From NCBI GenBank assembly GCA_035655235.1, contig DASRUX010000361.1, positions 1 to 26,653 of the forward strand: a DNA stretch of 26,653 nucleotides, read 5' to 3'. The notes under the pieces were generated by a model that searched no databases, was not told the DNA's origin, and saw only the letters and a program-made list of their open reading frames with translations. The translations under genes were made by a program, and so were the position numbers. The first letter of the stretch is position 1, and every line of letters starts with the position of its first letter. The DNA comes from JAGTRP01 sp035655235. Lineage in GTDB: Bacteria > Pseudomonadota > Gammaproteobacteria > Burkholderiales > Rhodocyclaceae. Positions 1 to 8,616 of this stretch are shown piece by piece.

Positions 1-197
1 GCCCAGAAATCCACCACCAGGGGCAGGTCGGAGTTGGCGAGATGCTTTTCGAAGCCGGCCTGGTCCAGTTCCGTGGCGATGCCCCGGAACAGCCGCTCCT
101 TGCAGCGGCCGCAGGTGCCGCCTTCGCCCAGGCGTTCCGGCGGCAGGCGATTGGTGGCGTGGCAGTGGGGGCAGACGACGTGGATGGGGGCGGACAT
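1..197 (-). CDS. trxC: Thioredoxin 2 (TrxC), N-terminal part
   Basis: Cytoplasmic thiol-disulfide oxidoreductase with a zinc ribbon ahead of the thioredoxin fold. The visible 65 codons read from ATG at 197 down to the window edge. Cys9-x2-Cys12 and Cys29-x2-Cys32 are the zinc-ribbon ligands that separate TrxC from TrxA, and the reading frame ends in VVDFW, the strand just before the expected Trp-Cys-Gly-Pro-Cys active site, which lies outside the window. The start is supported by a GGAG about 9 bases upstream. The gene is divergent from the binding-protein gene at 331. In enterobacteria trxC answers to oxidative stress; nothing here shows that control. Partial only because the window cuts it. 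Confidence 0.9.
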   Translation of the reverse strand, partial: MSAPIHVVCPHCHATNRLPPERLGEGGTCGRCKERLFRGIATELDQAGFEKHLANSDLPLVVDFW

Positions 198-224
198 GGC
201 GGGACTCCAGGGAAACAGTAAATT

Positions 225-254
225 CTTATATTGGTCCGCCCGGAAGAAAATCAA
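225..254 (-). promoter_or_regulatory. Putative sigma-70 promoter of trxC
   Basis: On the minus strand a TTGATT -35 element (249-254) is followed after 18 bases by TATAAG (225-230), which sits about 28 bases before the trxC start codon. The match is fair; no operator is evident. Confidence 0.5.
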
Positions 255-255
255 G

Positions 256-284
256 TTCGCCCCGGGAATGGGGCGGGGTATGAT
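256..284 (+). promoter_or_regulatory. Possible sigma-70 promoter for the binding-protein/GGDEF-EAL genes
   Basis: TATGAT at 279-284 is a good -10; the element 17 bases upstream (TTCGCC, 256-261) matches only three -35 positions. It lies about 47 bases before the start codon at 331. Weak call. Confidence 0.3.
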
Positions 285-330
285 CGGGGAATCGTTCTGG
301 AAAACAACGAATAAGCCCTACAGGCATCCC

Positions 331-1083
331 ATGAACCGCTACCCAGTCCGTTCCTGCCTGCTTGCCGCGCTGGCCGCCTGTTCGATGTTCCTGGCGGCGT
401 CTGCGGCCCGGGCCCAGTATCCGGAAATCGAGTACGCTTCCCCCGACCAGTCGGTGTGGACCGCCCGGGTCAATGACCAGGGCGAGCCGGACAATCCCCT
501 CTTCAAGCTGGCCGGCGAGCTGTTCGCCAAGGCCGGCATTCCCTGGCACGGCCGCACTTATCCCGCCGCCCGCATGTTCCGCTACCTTCAGGACGGGACC
601 GCCCAGTTCTCCATCCTGGTCAAGGCGCCAGCCCTGCAATCCTGCTGCCTGTTGAGCCGCAAGCCGGTGGCCAAGGCGGATATCCGGGTCTATCGCCAGG
701 GGGCTCTCGCACCGATCCACAGCCGGGAGGAACTGGCGGGGCACTCGGTCATCGTGGTGCGGGGCTACAGCTATGCCGGGCTCAAGGACTTCCTGGCCGA
801 TCCCAAGAATCGGGTGACCAGCTTCGAGGCGCCCACCCACACGGCAGCCTTCCGCATGCTGGCCTCCGGCCGGGCCGATTACCTCATCGACTATGCCGGC
901 CCCGCCGCCGAAACCCTGGCGCTTGAGCGCCTGTCCGGCGTCCAGTCCGATTCCCTGTCCCAGCAGGAGGTTTTCCTGGTGCTGTCCAAGACCTATCCCG
1001 ATGCGGAGAAGGTCATGGCCCGCCTGGAGGCCATCGCCGATTCCCTCGACAAGGACAAGCTCCTGTCGCCCAACACCAAGTAA
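331..1083 (+). CDS. Periplasmic solute-binding-protein-like protein (SBP_bac_3 type)
   Basis: A 250-residue secreted protein. ATG at 331 was chosen because it begins a clear Sec signal peptide: basic start, hydrophobic residues 9-25 and a signal-peptidase site after Ala-Arg-Ala (residue 28). The open frame reaches upstream to 34, but that part overlaps the trxC promoter and lacks coding character. The mature part looks like the two-lobed family 3 binding fold seen in amino-acid receptors and in sensor proteins; it has an adjacent Cys105-Cys106 pair. No permease or ATPase gene is adjacent. Instead the stop codon is 3 bases before a GGDEF-EAL gene, so the protein more likely delivers a signal to that membrane enzyme than feeds a transporter. 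Ligand unknown. Confidence 0.75.
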   Translation: MNRYPVRSCLLAALAACSMFLAASAARAQYPEIEYASPDQSVWTARVNDQGEPDNPLFKLAGELFAKAGIPWHGRTYPAARMFRYLQDGTAQFSILVKAPALQSCCLLSRKPVAKADIRVYRQGALAPIHSREELAGHSVIVVRGYSYAGLKDFLADPKNRVTSFEAPTHTAAFRMLASGRADYLIDYAGPAAETLALERLSGVQSDSLSQQEVFLVLSKTYPDAEKVMARLEAIADSLDKDKLLSPNTK

Positions 1084-1086
1084 GCC

Positions 1087-3486
1087 ATGTCCTTCCTGAA
1101 ACGTTCCATTCTCGCCCTGCGCACCCTGCTGTGGGTGGTCCTGGTCAGCCTCGGGGTCTTCGTGGTGGCCTCCACCGCCGGGGTGCTGGTGGAGCGGGAT
1201 CGTATCCTCACCGCCGCCCACGACGAAGCCCACAACACCGTCGCCAACAACCTGGGGGCGGTCGGCGTCGCCCTCTGGTCCTACGACAAGCTCGCCCTGT
1301 CGGCCCTGCTGGACGGCATGGTGCGGGGCGGCTCCATCATCCGGCTGGAGGTCCTGGACGAACAGGACGTGGTGGCCGACATCCGCCAGACCGGCGCCAC
1401 GGGCAACGCCGACCGGGTGTGGTCGTTGCCGATAACCGCACCGGCGGGGGGCAAGGAGATCGGCGTCCTGCGCGTCTCGGAATCCTACGGCGAGGTGGAC
1501 AAGCGCATTGCCGCCTCCGTCACCACCCTGGTGGGGGCCGAACTGGTCAAGATCATCGGCCTGGCTTTCATTATCTTCGTCATCGTCTACCGCCAGATCG
1601 CCCGCCACCTCCACCACCTAGCCGAGGATGTGCAGGCCCTGGCGCCCAAGGACCTGGAAGCCCGGGTTGCCCTTGATCGCCGGCATCGGCATCGGGATGA
1701 GCTGGATACCCTGGTGGAATCCATCAACCGCTTCCTCCACGACCGGGCCGAGGAGATGAAGAAGCGCTCCCGGGCCGAAAGCAGCCTGCGGGAGAGCATG
1801 ACGGAAATGCAGGTGGTCCTTGGGGCCCTGTCCGACGGGGTCATCGCCCTGGACGGCGAGTGCCGGGTCCGCTACGCCAACGCGGCGGCCCGCGCCCTGC
1901 TGGGGATGCTGAGCGATCCCGTCGAGGGGCAGCGGATGGAGGATATCCTGGCCATCGTCAGCGAAAGGAGCGGCCGGGAGATCGAAGGCCTGTGCGCCCG
2001 CATCCTCCAGGACGGAACGCCCATGCACCTGCGGGGCGATGTCCGCATCCGCACCCGGGACGGCAGCGAGTTCGACGCCAAGATCAGCGCCGTGCCGGCG
2101 CCGGGCTCCGGGGATGTGGCCATGATCCTGGTATTCACCGACATCTCGGCGGAAATCAGCAAGGAGCGCCAGATCGAGTTTCAGGCCTTCCACGATCCCC
2201 TTACCGAGCTGGGCAACCGCTCCATGCTGGCCCGGGACCTGGGCCAGGACCTGGAGCGGGCCAACCGGGAAGGCGGGCGCATCGCCATCCTGTCCCTGGA
2301 CCTGGACAACTTCAAGAACATCAACGACGCCCTCGGCCACACCGTCGGCGACATCCTCCTCAAGCAGTTGGCCCAGCGTCTGCGCACCGCCGTCAAGGCG
2401 CCGGGCTGGGTCACCCGCCACGGCGGGGACGAGTTCATCGTCGTCCTGCCCCAGTGCGCCGATATCAACCAGGCCATCGACCTGGCCCGCACCCTCATGG
2501 CCAGCATCGCCCAGCCCTTCTTCATCGAGGAGCACGAGCTGCGCATCACCTCGTCCATCGGCATCTGCCTCTACCCGGAGCACGGCATCAGCATCGGCGA
2601 GCTGATCAGCAAGGCCGACATGGCCATGTACGAGGCCAAGCGGGAGGGCCGCAACGCCTACCGCTTCTACGAGCTGAACCTGCTCCAGCGCTCCGCCGAA
2701 CGCCTGGCCATGGAGAACGGCCTGCGGGTGGCCCTGGCGGAAAACCAGTTCCACCTGGTCTTCCAGCCCAAGGTCACCATCGCCGGCGAGGAGGTCCATG
2801 CCCTGGAGGCCCTGCTGCGCTGGCAGAAGCGCCCGGGCGAGACCATCTCCCCGGCGGACTTCATCCCGGTGGCGGAGGATACCGGCCTCATCATCGAGAT
2901 CGGCGACTGGGTCCTGCGGGAATCCCTGGCCGCCGCCCGCCGCCTGCGGCAAACCCTGGGGCGGGACCTGGCTATCGCGGTCAACGTTTCCCCCATCCAG
3001 TTCCGCAGCAGCGAGCGGCTGATGAATACCCTGCGGGAGCTGGCCGAGGAGGAGCCCGACCTGCACCGCCTCCTGGAAATCGAGCTGACCGAGAGCGCCC
3101 TGGGGGGCAAGGTGGACGAGGTCACCGCCAAGCTGGACAGCATCAAGAGCCTGGGCCTCAAGATCGCCATCGACGATTTTGGCACCGGCTATTCGTCCCT
3201 CGCCTATCTCAAGAATTTCCCCATCGACATTCTCAAGATCGACCAGGCCTTCATCCGCGACCTGCACACCAACGCCCAGGACAAGGCCATCGTCGGTTCC
3301 GTGGTCCAGCTCGGCAAGAGCCTGGGCTTCGAGATCGTGGCCGAGGGGGTGGAGGAGGAGGCTCATGTCGCCATCCTGGCCGGCCTGGGCTGCGATTACG
3401 CCCAGGGCTACTGGTTCTCCCGGCCGGTGCCGGAAGGCGATCTGGCCGCCAAATTGCAGGAAATCGAGGCCCATGCCCCCGGCTAG
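1087..3486 (+). CDS. Membrane PAS-GGDEF-EAL protein (c-di-GMP synthesis/breakdown)
   Basis: A 799-residue bifunctional c-di-GMP enzyme candidate. Order of parts: membrane segment about 11-31, periplasmic region about 32-145, second membrane segment about 148-168, HAMP-like linker to about 222, PAS about 230-355, GGDEF domain with intact GGDEF at 446-450, EAL domain with EALLRW at 574-579. The EAL part keeps IELTE, the DDFGTGYSS loop, KIDQAFI and the VAEGVE helix, so phosphodiesterase activity is plausible. The residues where an inhibitory RxxD site would sit read KAPG, so product inhibition at the I-site is unlikely. It starts 3 bases after the binding-protein gene, suggesting cotranscription and that the secreted protein regulates it. 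Which activity dominates cannot be told from sequence. Confidence 0.9.
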   Translation: MSFLKRSILALRTLLWVVLVSLGVFVVASTAGVLVERDRILTAAHDEAHNTVANNLGAVGVALWSYDKLALSALLDGMVRGGSIIRLEVLDEQDVVADIRQTGATGNADRVWSLPITAPAGGKEIGVLRVSESYGEVDKRIAASVTTLVGAELVKIIGLAFIIFVIVYRQIARHLHHLAEDVQALAPKDLEARVALDRRHRHRDELDTLVESINRFLHDRAEEMKKRSRAESSLRESMTEMQVVLGALSDGVIALDGECRVRYANAAARALLGMLSDPVEGQRMEDILAIVSERSGREIEGLCARILQDGTPMHLRGDVRIRTRDGSEFDAKISAVPAPGSGDVAMILVFTDISAEISKERQIEFQAFHDPLTELGNRSMLARDLGQDLERANREGGRIAILSLDLDNFKNINDALGHTVGDILLKQLAQRLRTAVKAPGWVTRHGGDEFIVVLPQCADINQAIDLARTLMASIAQPFFIEEHELRITSSIGICLYPEHGISIGELISKADMAMYEAKREGRNAYRFYELNLLQRSAERLAMENGLRVALAENQFHLVFQPKVTIAGEEVHALEALLRWQKRPGETISPADFIPVAEDTGLIIEIGDWVLRESLAAARRLRQTLGRDLAIAVNVSPIQFRSSERLMNTLRELAEEEPDLHRLLEIELTESALGGKVDEVTAKLDSIKSLGLKIAIDDFGTGYSSLAYLKNFPIDILKIDQAFIRDLHTNAQDKAIVGSVVQLGKSLGFEIVAEGVEEEAHVAILAGLGCDYAQGYWFSRPVPEGDLAAKLQEIEAHAPG

Positions 3487-3576
3487 CCGGCATTGGCGCC
3501 CGTCTATGACGAAGGTGGTATGGAATGTGCGTGTTGACCGCGGCATTCCCCGGTTCATCCCTTCGAAACATCGTCG

Positions 3577-6225
3577 ATGGCGCGCACTCCCTTCCGGCTC
3601 TTCCTTCCCGTATTCCTTGCCTTCGCCCTGACCGCGGCGGTGGGGGGCTATCTCGTTCACCTGAACGAGAAGAACCGGGTCCTCCAGGAGCAGAAGGCGG
3701 CCATGCATGTGGCCGCCATGCACGCCCACCTGCTGGAGGAGCAGGTCAGCCGCTCCCTGTCCGCCACCTATGCCCTGGCGGCGGTGGTGCGCCAGGGGCG
3801 GGGAGAGGTGGACAATTTCGACGCCCTGGCGGCCGAGATGCTGCGCCTGTACGGCGGCACCAGCGCCCTGCAGCTGGCGCCCAAGGGCATCATCTCCCGC
3901 ATCGTCCCGCTGGCGGGAAACGAGGCGGCCCTGGGCCACGCCCTGCTCCAGGACCCCGCCCGCAACAAGGAGGCCTTCGTCGCCGTGGAAACGAAGAAGC
4001 TCACCCTGGCCGGGCCGTTTTCCTTACGCCAGGGGGGCGTCGCCGTGGTGGGGCGCCTGCCCATCTTCCTGCCGGACGGCGAGGGCTACGAGGCGTTCTG
4101 GGGCTTTTCCACGGCCGTCATCCGCATTCCCGACCTGCTGGCGGCGGCAAAGCTCGATGAGGGCAGCCTGTCCGGCTATGAGTACGAGCTGTCCCGCATC
4201 CATCCCGATACCCGCCAGCCTGACGTTTTCGCCGCGTCTTCCCCGGCGGCCCTCGCGGACCCCGTGTCCTACCAGGTCCAGGTCCCCAACGGCACCTGGA
4301 CCCTGAGCATCGCCCGGCCCGAGGGCTGGCACTCCCCTGTCCATGTCCTGGCGGGGGAGGCGGCCATCGTGCTCCTGGTCGGCCTCCTGGTGGCGCTGCT
4401 CGCCTACAACGCTGTGAAGCTGCCCCTGGTGCTGGGGCGGGAAGTGGAACTGCGCACCCGGGACCTGCGGGCAGCCAACGACGAACTGGCTTCCGAGGTG
4501 GGCCGGCGGCAGGTAGCGGAAGAAAGCCTGCGGCAGCGGGCTTCGGAAATCGAGGTGGTCCTGGGCGGGCTTTCCGACGGCGTCATCGCCGTGGATCGGC
4601 GGGGCCGGGTGCGCCATGCCAACGGGGCCGCCCGCAGCCTCCTGGCGGTGACCGGCGAGCCCCTGCAAGGCCAGTCCCTGGAGCGCCTCCTGGCGGTGGT
4701 GGACGAAGTTTCCGGGGAGGAAATCCCCGGTATCTGCCGGTCCGTGATCCGGGAGGGAAATTCCATCCACCTGCGGGGCAATGTCCGCATCCGCACCGCC
4801 GACGCCCGGGAGTTCGACGCCCGCATCAGCGCCCTGCCGGCGCCGGAATCCGGCGAGGTGGCCATGATTTTCGTATTCACCGACATCTCGACGGAAATCC
4901 GCAAGGAGCGGCATATCGAGTTCCAGGCCTTCCACGATCCTCTCACCCAGTTGGGCAACCGCGCCCTCCTGGCCCGGGACCTGGCCCGGGAGATCGAGGC
5001 CGCCTCCGCCCGCGGGGAACGGGTCGCCGTGCTCTGCCTGGACCTGGATAATTTCAAGAACATCAACGACGCCCTGGGCCACACCATCGGCGATGTCATG
5101 CTCCAGCAACTGGCCCAGCGCCTGCGCTCGGTGGTGGCGGCGCCCGGCTGGGTGACCCGCCACGGCGGCGACGAATTCATCATCGTGGTGCCTCGGCTGG
5201 CCGCGGTCGAGGCCGCCACGGCGCTGGCGGGCGAGCTCATGGCCAGCATCGCCCGGCCCTTCTGCATCGACGACAAGGTGCTGCGGGTGACTTCGTCCAT
5301 CGGCATCAGCATCTACCCGGACCACGGCGCCAGCCTCGGCGAGCTGGTCAGCAACGCCGACATGGCCATGTTCGAGGCCAAGCGCCACGGACGCAACAGC
5401 AGCTGCTTCTACGAATCCGCCCAGCTGGAGCGCTCCGCCGGGCGGCTGCTCCTGGAAAACGGCCTGCGCACCGCCCTGGCGGATGATGAACTCTCCCTGG
5501 TCTTCCAGCCCAAGGTGCGGATCGCCGACGGGGAGACGGCCGCGGTGGAGGCACTGCTGCGCTGGAACAGCCGGCACGCCGGCTGCGTCTCGCCGGATTC
5601 CTTCATCCCCGTGGCCGAGGACATGGGGCTCATCATCGATATCGGGGATTGGGTGCTGCACCAGGCGGTGGCCGCTGCCCGCCGGCTGCGGTCGCGGCTG
5701 GGCCGGGACATCGCCGTGGCGGTGAATGTCTCCCCCGTCCAGTTCCGCAGCGAGCGCCTGATCGCCGCCCTGCGCCGGCTGGCGGAAGAGGAGCCGGACC
5801 TGCCCCGGCTGCTGGAGATCGAACTCACCGAGCAGGCCCTGGCGGGGGATGTGGATGACGTGATCGCCAGCCTGCGCAGCATCCGGGACCTGGGCATCCG
5901 GGTCGCCATCGACGATTTCGGCACCGGCTATTCCTCCCTGGCCTACCTCAGGCATTTTCCCATCGACGTGCTCAAGATCGACCAGGCCTTCATTCGGGAA
6001 CTGCACATGAATCCCCAGGACCAGGCCATCGTCGGTTCCGTGGTCCAACTCGGCAAGAGCCTGGGCTTCGACATCGTGGCCGAAGGGGTGGAAGAGTCCG
6101 GCCATGTGGATATCCTCTCGGAGCTGGGCTGCGACTACGCCCAGGGCCACTGGTTCTCCCGGCCCCTGGCGGAGCATGAACTGGTGGCCCGCTTCCAGGA
6201 CGCCCAGGCTCTTTCGGTCGCCTGA
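3577..6225 (+). CDS. Membrane CHASE-PAS-GGDEF-EAL protein
   Basis: An 882-residue paralogue of the preceding gene. Membrane segment about 8-27, extracytoplasmic sensor about 45-250 resembling CHASE, second membrane segment about 260-280, short coiled region, PAS about 323-440, GGDEF at 530-534, EAL at 658-660. From the PAS domain on it follows the upstream protein almost residue by residue, including the missing RxxD inhibitory site (AAPG there), while the sensor half is unrelated. This points to tandem duplication followed by sensor exchange. A 90-base gap without an evident promoter or terminator separates the two, so they may share a transcript. The start has a weak ribosome site; ATG at 3577 was kept because the hydrophobic segment follows at once. 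The sensed ligand is unknown. Confidence 0.9.
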   Translation: MARTPFRLFLPVFLAFALTAAVGGYLVHLNEKNRVLQEQKAAMHVAAMHAHLLEEQVSRSLSATYALAAVVRQGRGEVDNFDALAAEMLRLYGGTSALQLAPKGIISRIVPLAGNEAALGHALLQDPARNKEAFVAVETKKLTLAGPFSLRQGGVAVVGRLPIFLPDGEGYEAFWGFSTAVIRIPDLLAAAKLDEGSLSGYEYELSRIHPDTRQPDVFAASSPAALADPVSYQVQVPNGTWTLSIARPEGWHSPVHVLAGEAAIVLLVGLLVALLAYNAVKLPLVLGREVELRTRDLRAANDELASEVGRRQVAEESLRQRASEIEVVLGGLSDGVIAVDRRGRVRHANGAARSLLAVTGEPLQGQSLERLLAVVDEVSGEEIPGICRSVIREGNSIHLRGNVRIRTADAREFDARISALPAPESGEVAMIFVFTDISTEIRKERHIEFQAFHDPLTQLGNRALLARDLAREIEAASARGERVAVLCLDLDNFKNINDALGHTIGDVMLQQLAQRLRSVVAAPGWVTRHGGDEFIIVVPRLAAVEAATALAGELMASIARPFCIDDKVLRVTSSIGISIYPDHGASLGELVSNADMAMFEAKRHGRNSSCFYESAQLERSAGRLLLENGLRTALADDELSLVFQPKVRIADGETAAVEALLRWNSRHAGCVSPDSFIPVAEDMGLIIDIGDWVLHQAVAAARRLRSRLGRDIAVAVNVSPVQFRSERLIAALRRLAEEEPDLPRLLEIELTEQALAGDVDDVIASLRSIRDLGIRVAIDDFGTGYSSLAYLRHFPIDVLKIDQAFIRELHMNPQDQAIVGSVVQLGKSLGFDIVAEGVEESGHVDILSELGCDYAQGHWFSRPLAEHELVARFQDAQALSVA

Positions 6226-6248
6226 AGGCCGGTTACGGACCAGGCAGT

Positions 6249-6268
6249 TTCCCGGAGGCGGGAATTTT
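6249..6268 (+). terminator. Possible short intrinsic terminator
   Basis: A 6-bp stem TTCCCG / CGGGAA around GAGG is followed by four T. It lies 23 bases after the GGDEF-EAL stop codon and before the 3' end of the convergent rtcR. Short stem and short T run make it a weak terminator. Confidence 0.4.
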
Positions 6269-6315
6269 CCTCCCCTTCCGCGGGATGGCTTTCCCGAATC
6301 CGGGAGCGGGGGCGG

Positions 6316-7905
<1,590 letters not shown>

Positions 7906-7934
7906 GGGTTATCCAAACAGATAAATGCTGATAT

Positions 7935-7964
7935 CAAATTCTATACATGTCGGTATCGAATTTG
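7935..7964. promoter_or_regulatory. Putative RtcR upstream activating site (30-bp palindrome)
   Basis: CAAATTCTATAC (7935-7946) and GTATCGAATTTG (7953-7964) are inverted copies matching at 11 of 12 positions around a 6-base centre. The centre lies about 95 bases upstream of the -24 element of the sigma-54 promoter, a normal place for an enhancer-binding protein site, and just upstream of the rtcR start. Assignment to RtcR is inferred from position and symmetry. Confidence 0.65.
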
Positions 7965-7996
7965 GGGTCCGGAAATTGCCGGTGGATTGTATTTTT

Positions 7997-8015
7997 CATT
8001 GAAATCAATGGCCTG
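7997..8015. promoter_or_regulatory. AT-rich palindrome / possible IHF site
   Basis: CATTGA-AA-TCAATG (7997-8010) is a perfect short palindrome. AATCAATGGCCTG (8003-8015) differs from the IHF consensus at one position and is preceded by a T-rich tract. It sits between the proposed RtcR site and the sigma-54 promoter, where DNA bending would be useful. Inference only. Confidence 0.35.
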
Positions 8016-8043
8016 TGGGTGTGTTGCCGAGGCGATTCCCACC

Positions 8044-8059
8044 TGGCATGACTCTCGCA
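8044..8059 (+). promoter_or_regulatory. Sigma-54 promoter of the RNA repair operon
   Basis: TGGCATG-N4-TCGCA matches the -24/-12 consensus TGGCACG-N4-TTGCA at 14 positions counting the free ones, with the essential GG (8045-8046) and GC (8057-8058) at correct spacing. Transcription would begin near 8071, which rules out coding starts upstream of 8108. It faces the repair genes and is controlled presumably by the adjacent RtcR. Confidence 0.85.
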
Positions 8060-8107
8060 ATGCATGGGGCGATCGCAGCGAAGGCTGGCAGACCAAGGAG
8101 AACGAGG

Positions 8108-8521
8108 ATGAAAGCGGTGAAAAGCGGCAAGCAGCGCCGGGCCGAGATCAAGGCGGCGCGGGAGAAGCGCAAGGCCCGACGGTGCTTCGATTCGTTGGCG
8201 ACGCCGTGGCAGCGTCCGCATCCGCTGGGGGCTGTGCCGGTCAGCGCGTACCTGCTGCAGCCTAACAACAGCTATGGCCTGCCGTTCTTCGTCGAGCGCG
8301 GCTATTACGAGGACAAGCCCTTCCGTTGCGTTGATTGCGGCGCGGAGGGGGTGTGGACGGCGGAAAGCCAGCGCTGGTGGTACGAAGTCATCAAAGGCGA
8401 TGTCTTCACCACCGCCCGCCGTTGCGCTTCCTGTCGGGCCAAGGAGCGGGCACGCAAGGCCGAGGCGCGGCGAACCCATTTTGCCGGCTTGATCGCCAAG
8501 GGAATGACGGTCCCGGCATAG
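8108..8521 (+). CDS. Zinc-ribbon protein, first gene of the rtc operon
   Basis: A 137-residue protein. ATG at 8108 is chosen because a purine-rich AAGGAGAACGAGG lies just before it and because the sigma-54 promoter at 8044-8059 excludes the longer upstream frame. Residues 1-25 are strongly basic, with many Lys and Arg. A zinc ribbon is formed by Cys74-x2-Cys77 and Cys106-x2-Cys109, with a Trp-Trp-Tyr cluster at 90-92 between the pairs, like the family Pfam calls probable zinc-ribbon domain (zf-trcl). The basic tail and ribbon would suit binding to RNA or the ribosome, but no function is known to me. It lies 29 bases before the rtcB homology and occupies the slot where Salmonella has the Ro-protein gene rsr. 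Confidence 0.85.
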   Translation: MKAVKSGKQRRAEIKAAREKRKARRCFDSLATPWQRPHPLGAVPVSAYLLQPNNSYGLPFFVERGYYEDKPFRCVDCGAEGVWTAESQRWWYEVIKGDVFTTARRCASCRAKERARKAEARRTHFAGLIAKGMTVPA

Positions 8522-8550
8522 AATCGAACGTATTACAAAGGAATATCGTC

Positions 8551-8616
8551 ATGACTTACCAATTGCAGGAAGTTCAAAACGGCAAGCCGATCTAGCTGTG
8601 GACCGAAGGCGTCCCG
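8551..8616 (+). other. rtcB: 5' codons of rtcB interrupted by in-frame TAG
   Basis: ATG at 8551 with an AAAGGA ribosome site starts a frame whose residues align with the E. coli RtcB amino end (MxYxL...P...WTxGVPVE). The frame is continuous with the main rtcB frame except for a TAG at 8593-8595, codon 15, where E. coli has Lys. AAG to TAG is one base change. With this stretch the product would be 405 codons, close to the 408 of E. coli. The stop may be a sequencing error, a recent mutation, or a site of readthrough or reinitiation. Confidence 0.8.

Noticed and set aside
34..330. Upstream extension of the binding-protein gene
   Set aside because: Would bury the signal peptide inside the protein and overlap trxC and its promoter.
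226..1617. 463-codon minus-strand open frame
   Set aside because: Lies opposite the binding-protein and first GGDEF-EAL genes; composition (Gly, Gln, His, Asp rich, few motifs) is that of antisense of GC-rich coding DNA.
1618..3939. 773-codon minus-strand open frame
   Set aside because: Antisense shadow of a protein with unmistakable GGDEF and EAL motifs; no domain and no ribosome site.
4024..6177. 717-codon minus-strand open frame
   Set aside because: Antisense shadow of the second GGDEF-EAL gene, with the same telltale composition as the shadow of its paralogue.
8015..8107. Upstream extension of the zinc-ribbon gene
   Set aside because: Starts before the sigma-54 promoter; a transcript from that promoter cannot contain it.
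8593..8595. TAG as a pyrrolysine codon or programmed recoding signal
   Set aside because: No pyrrolysine genes or clear downstream stimulatory structure seen, and RtcB needs no special residue there; error or mutation is simpler.
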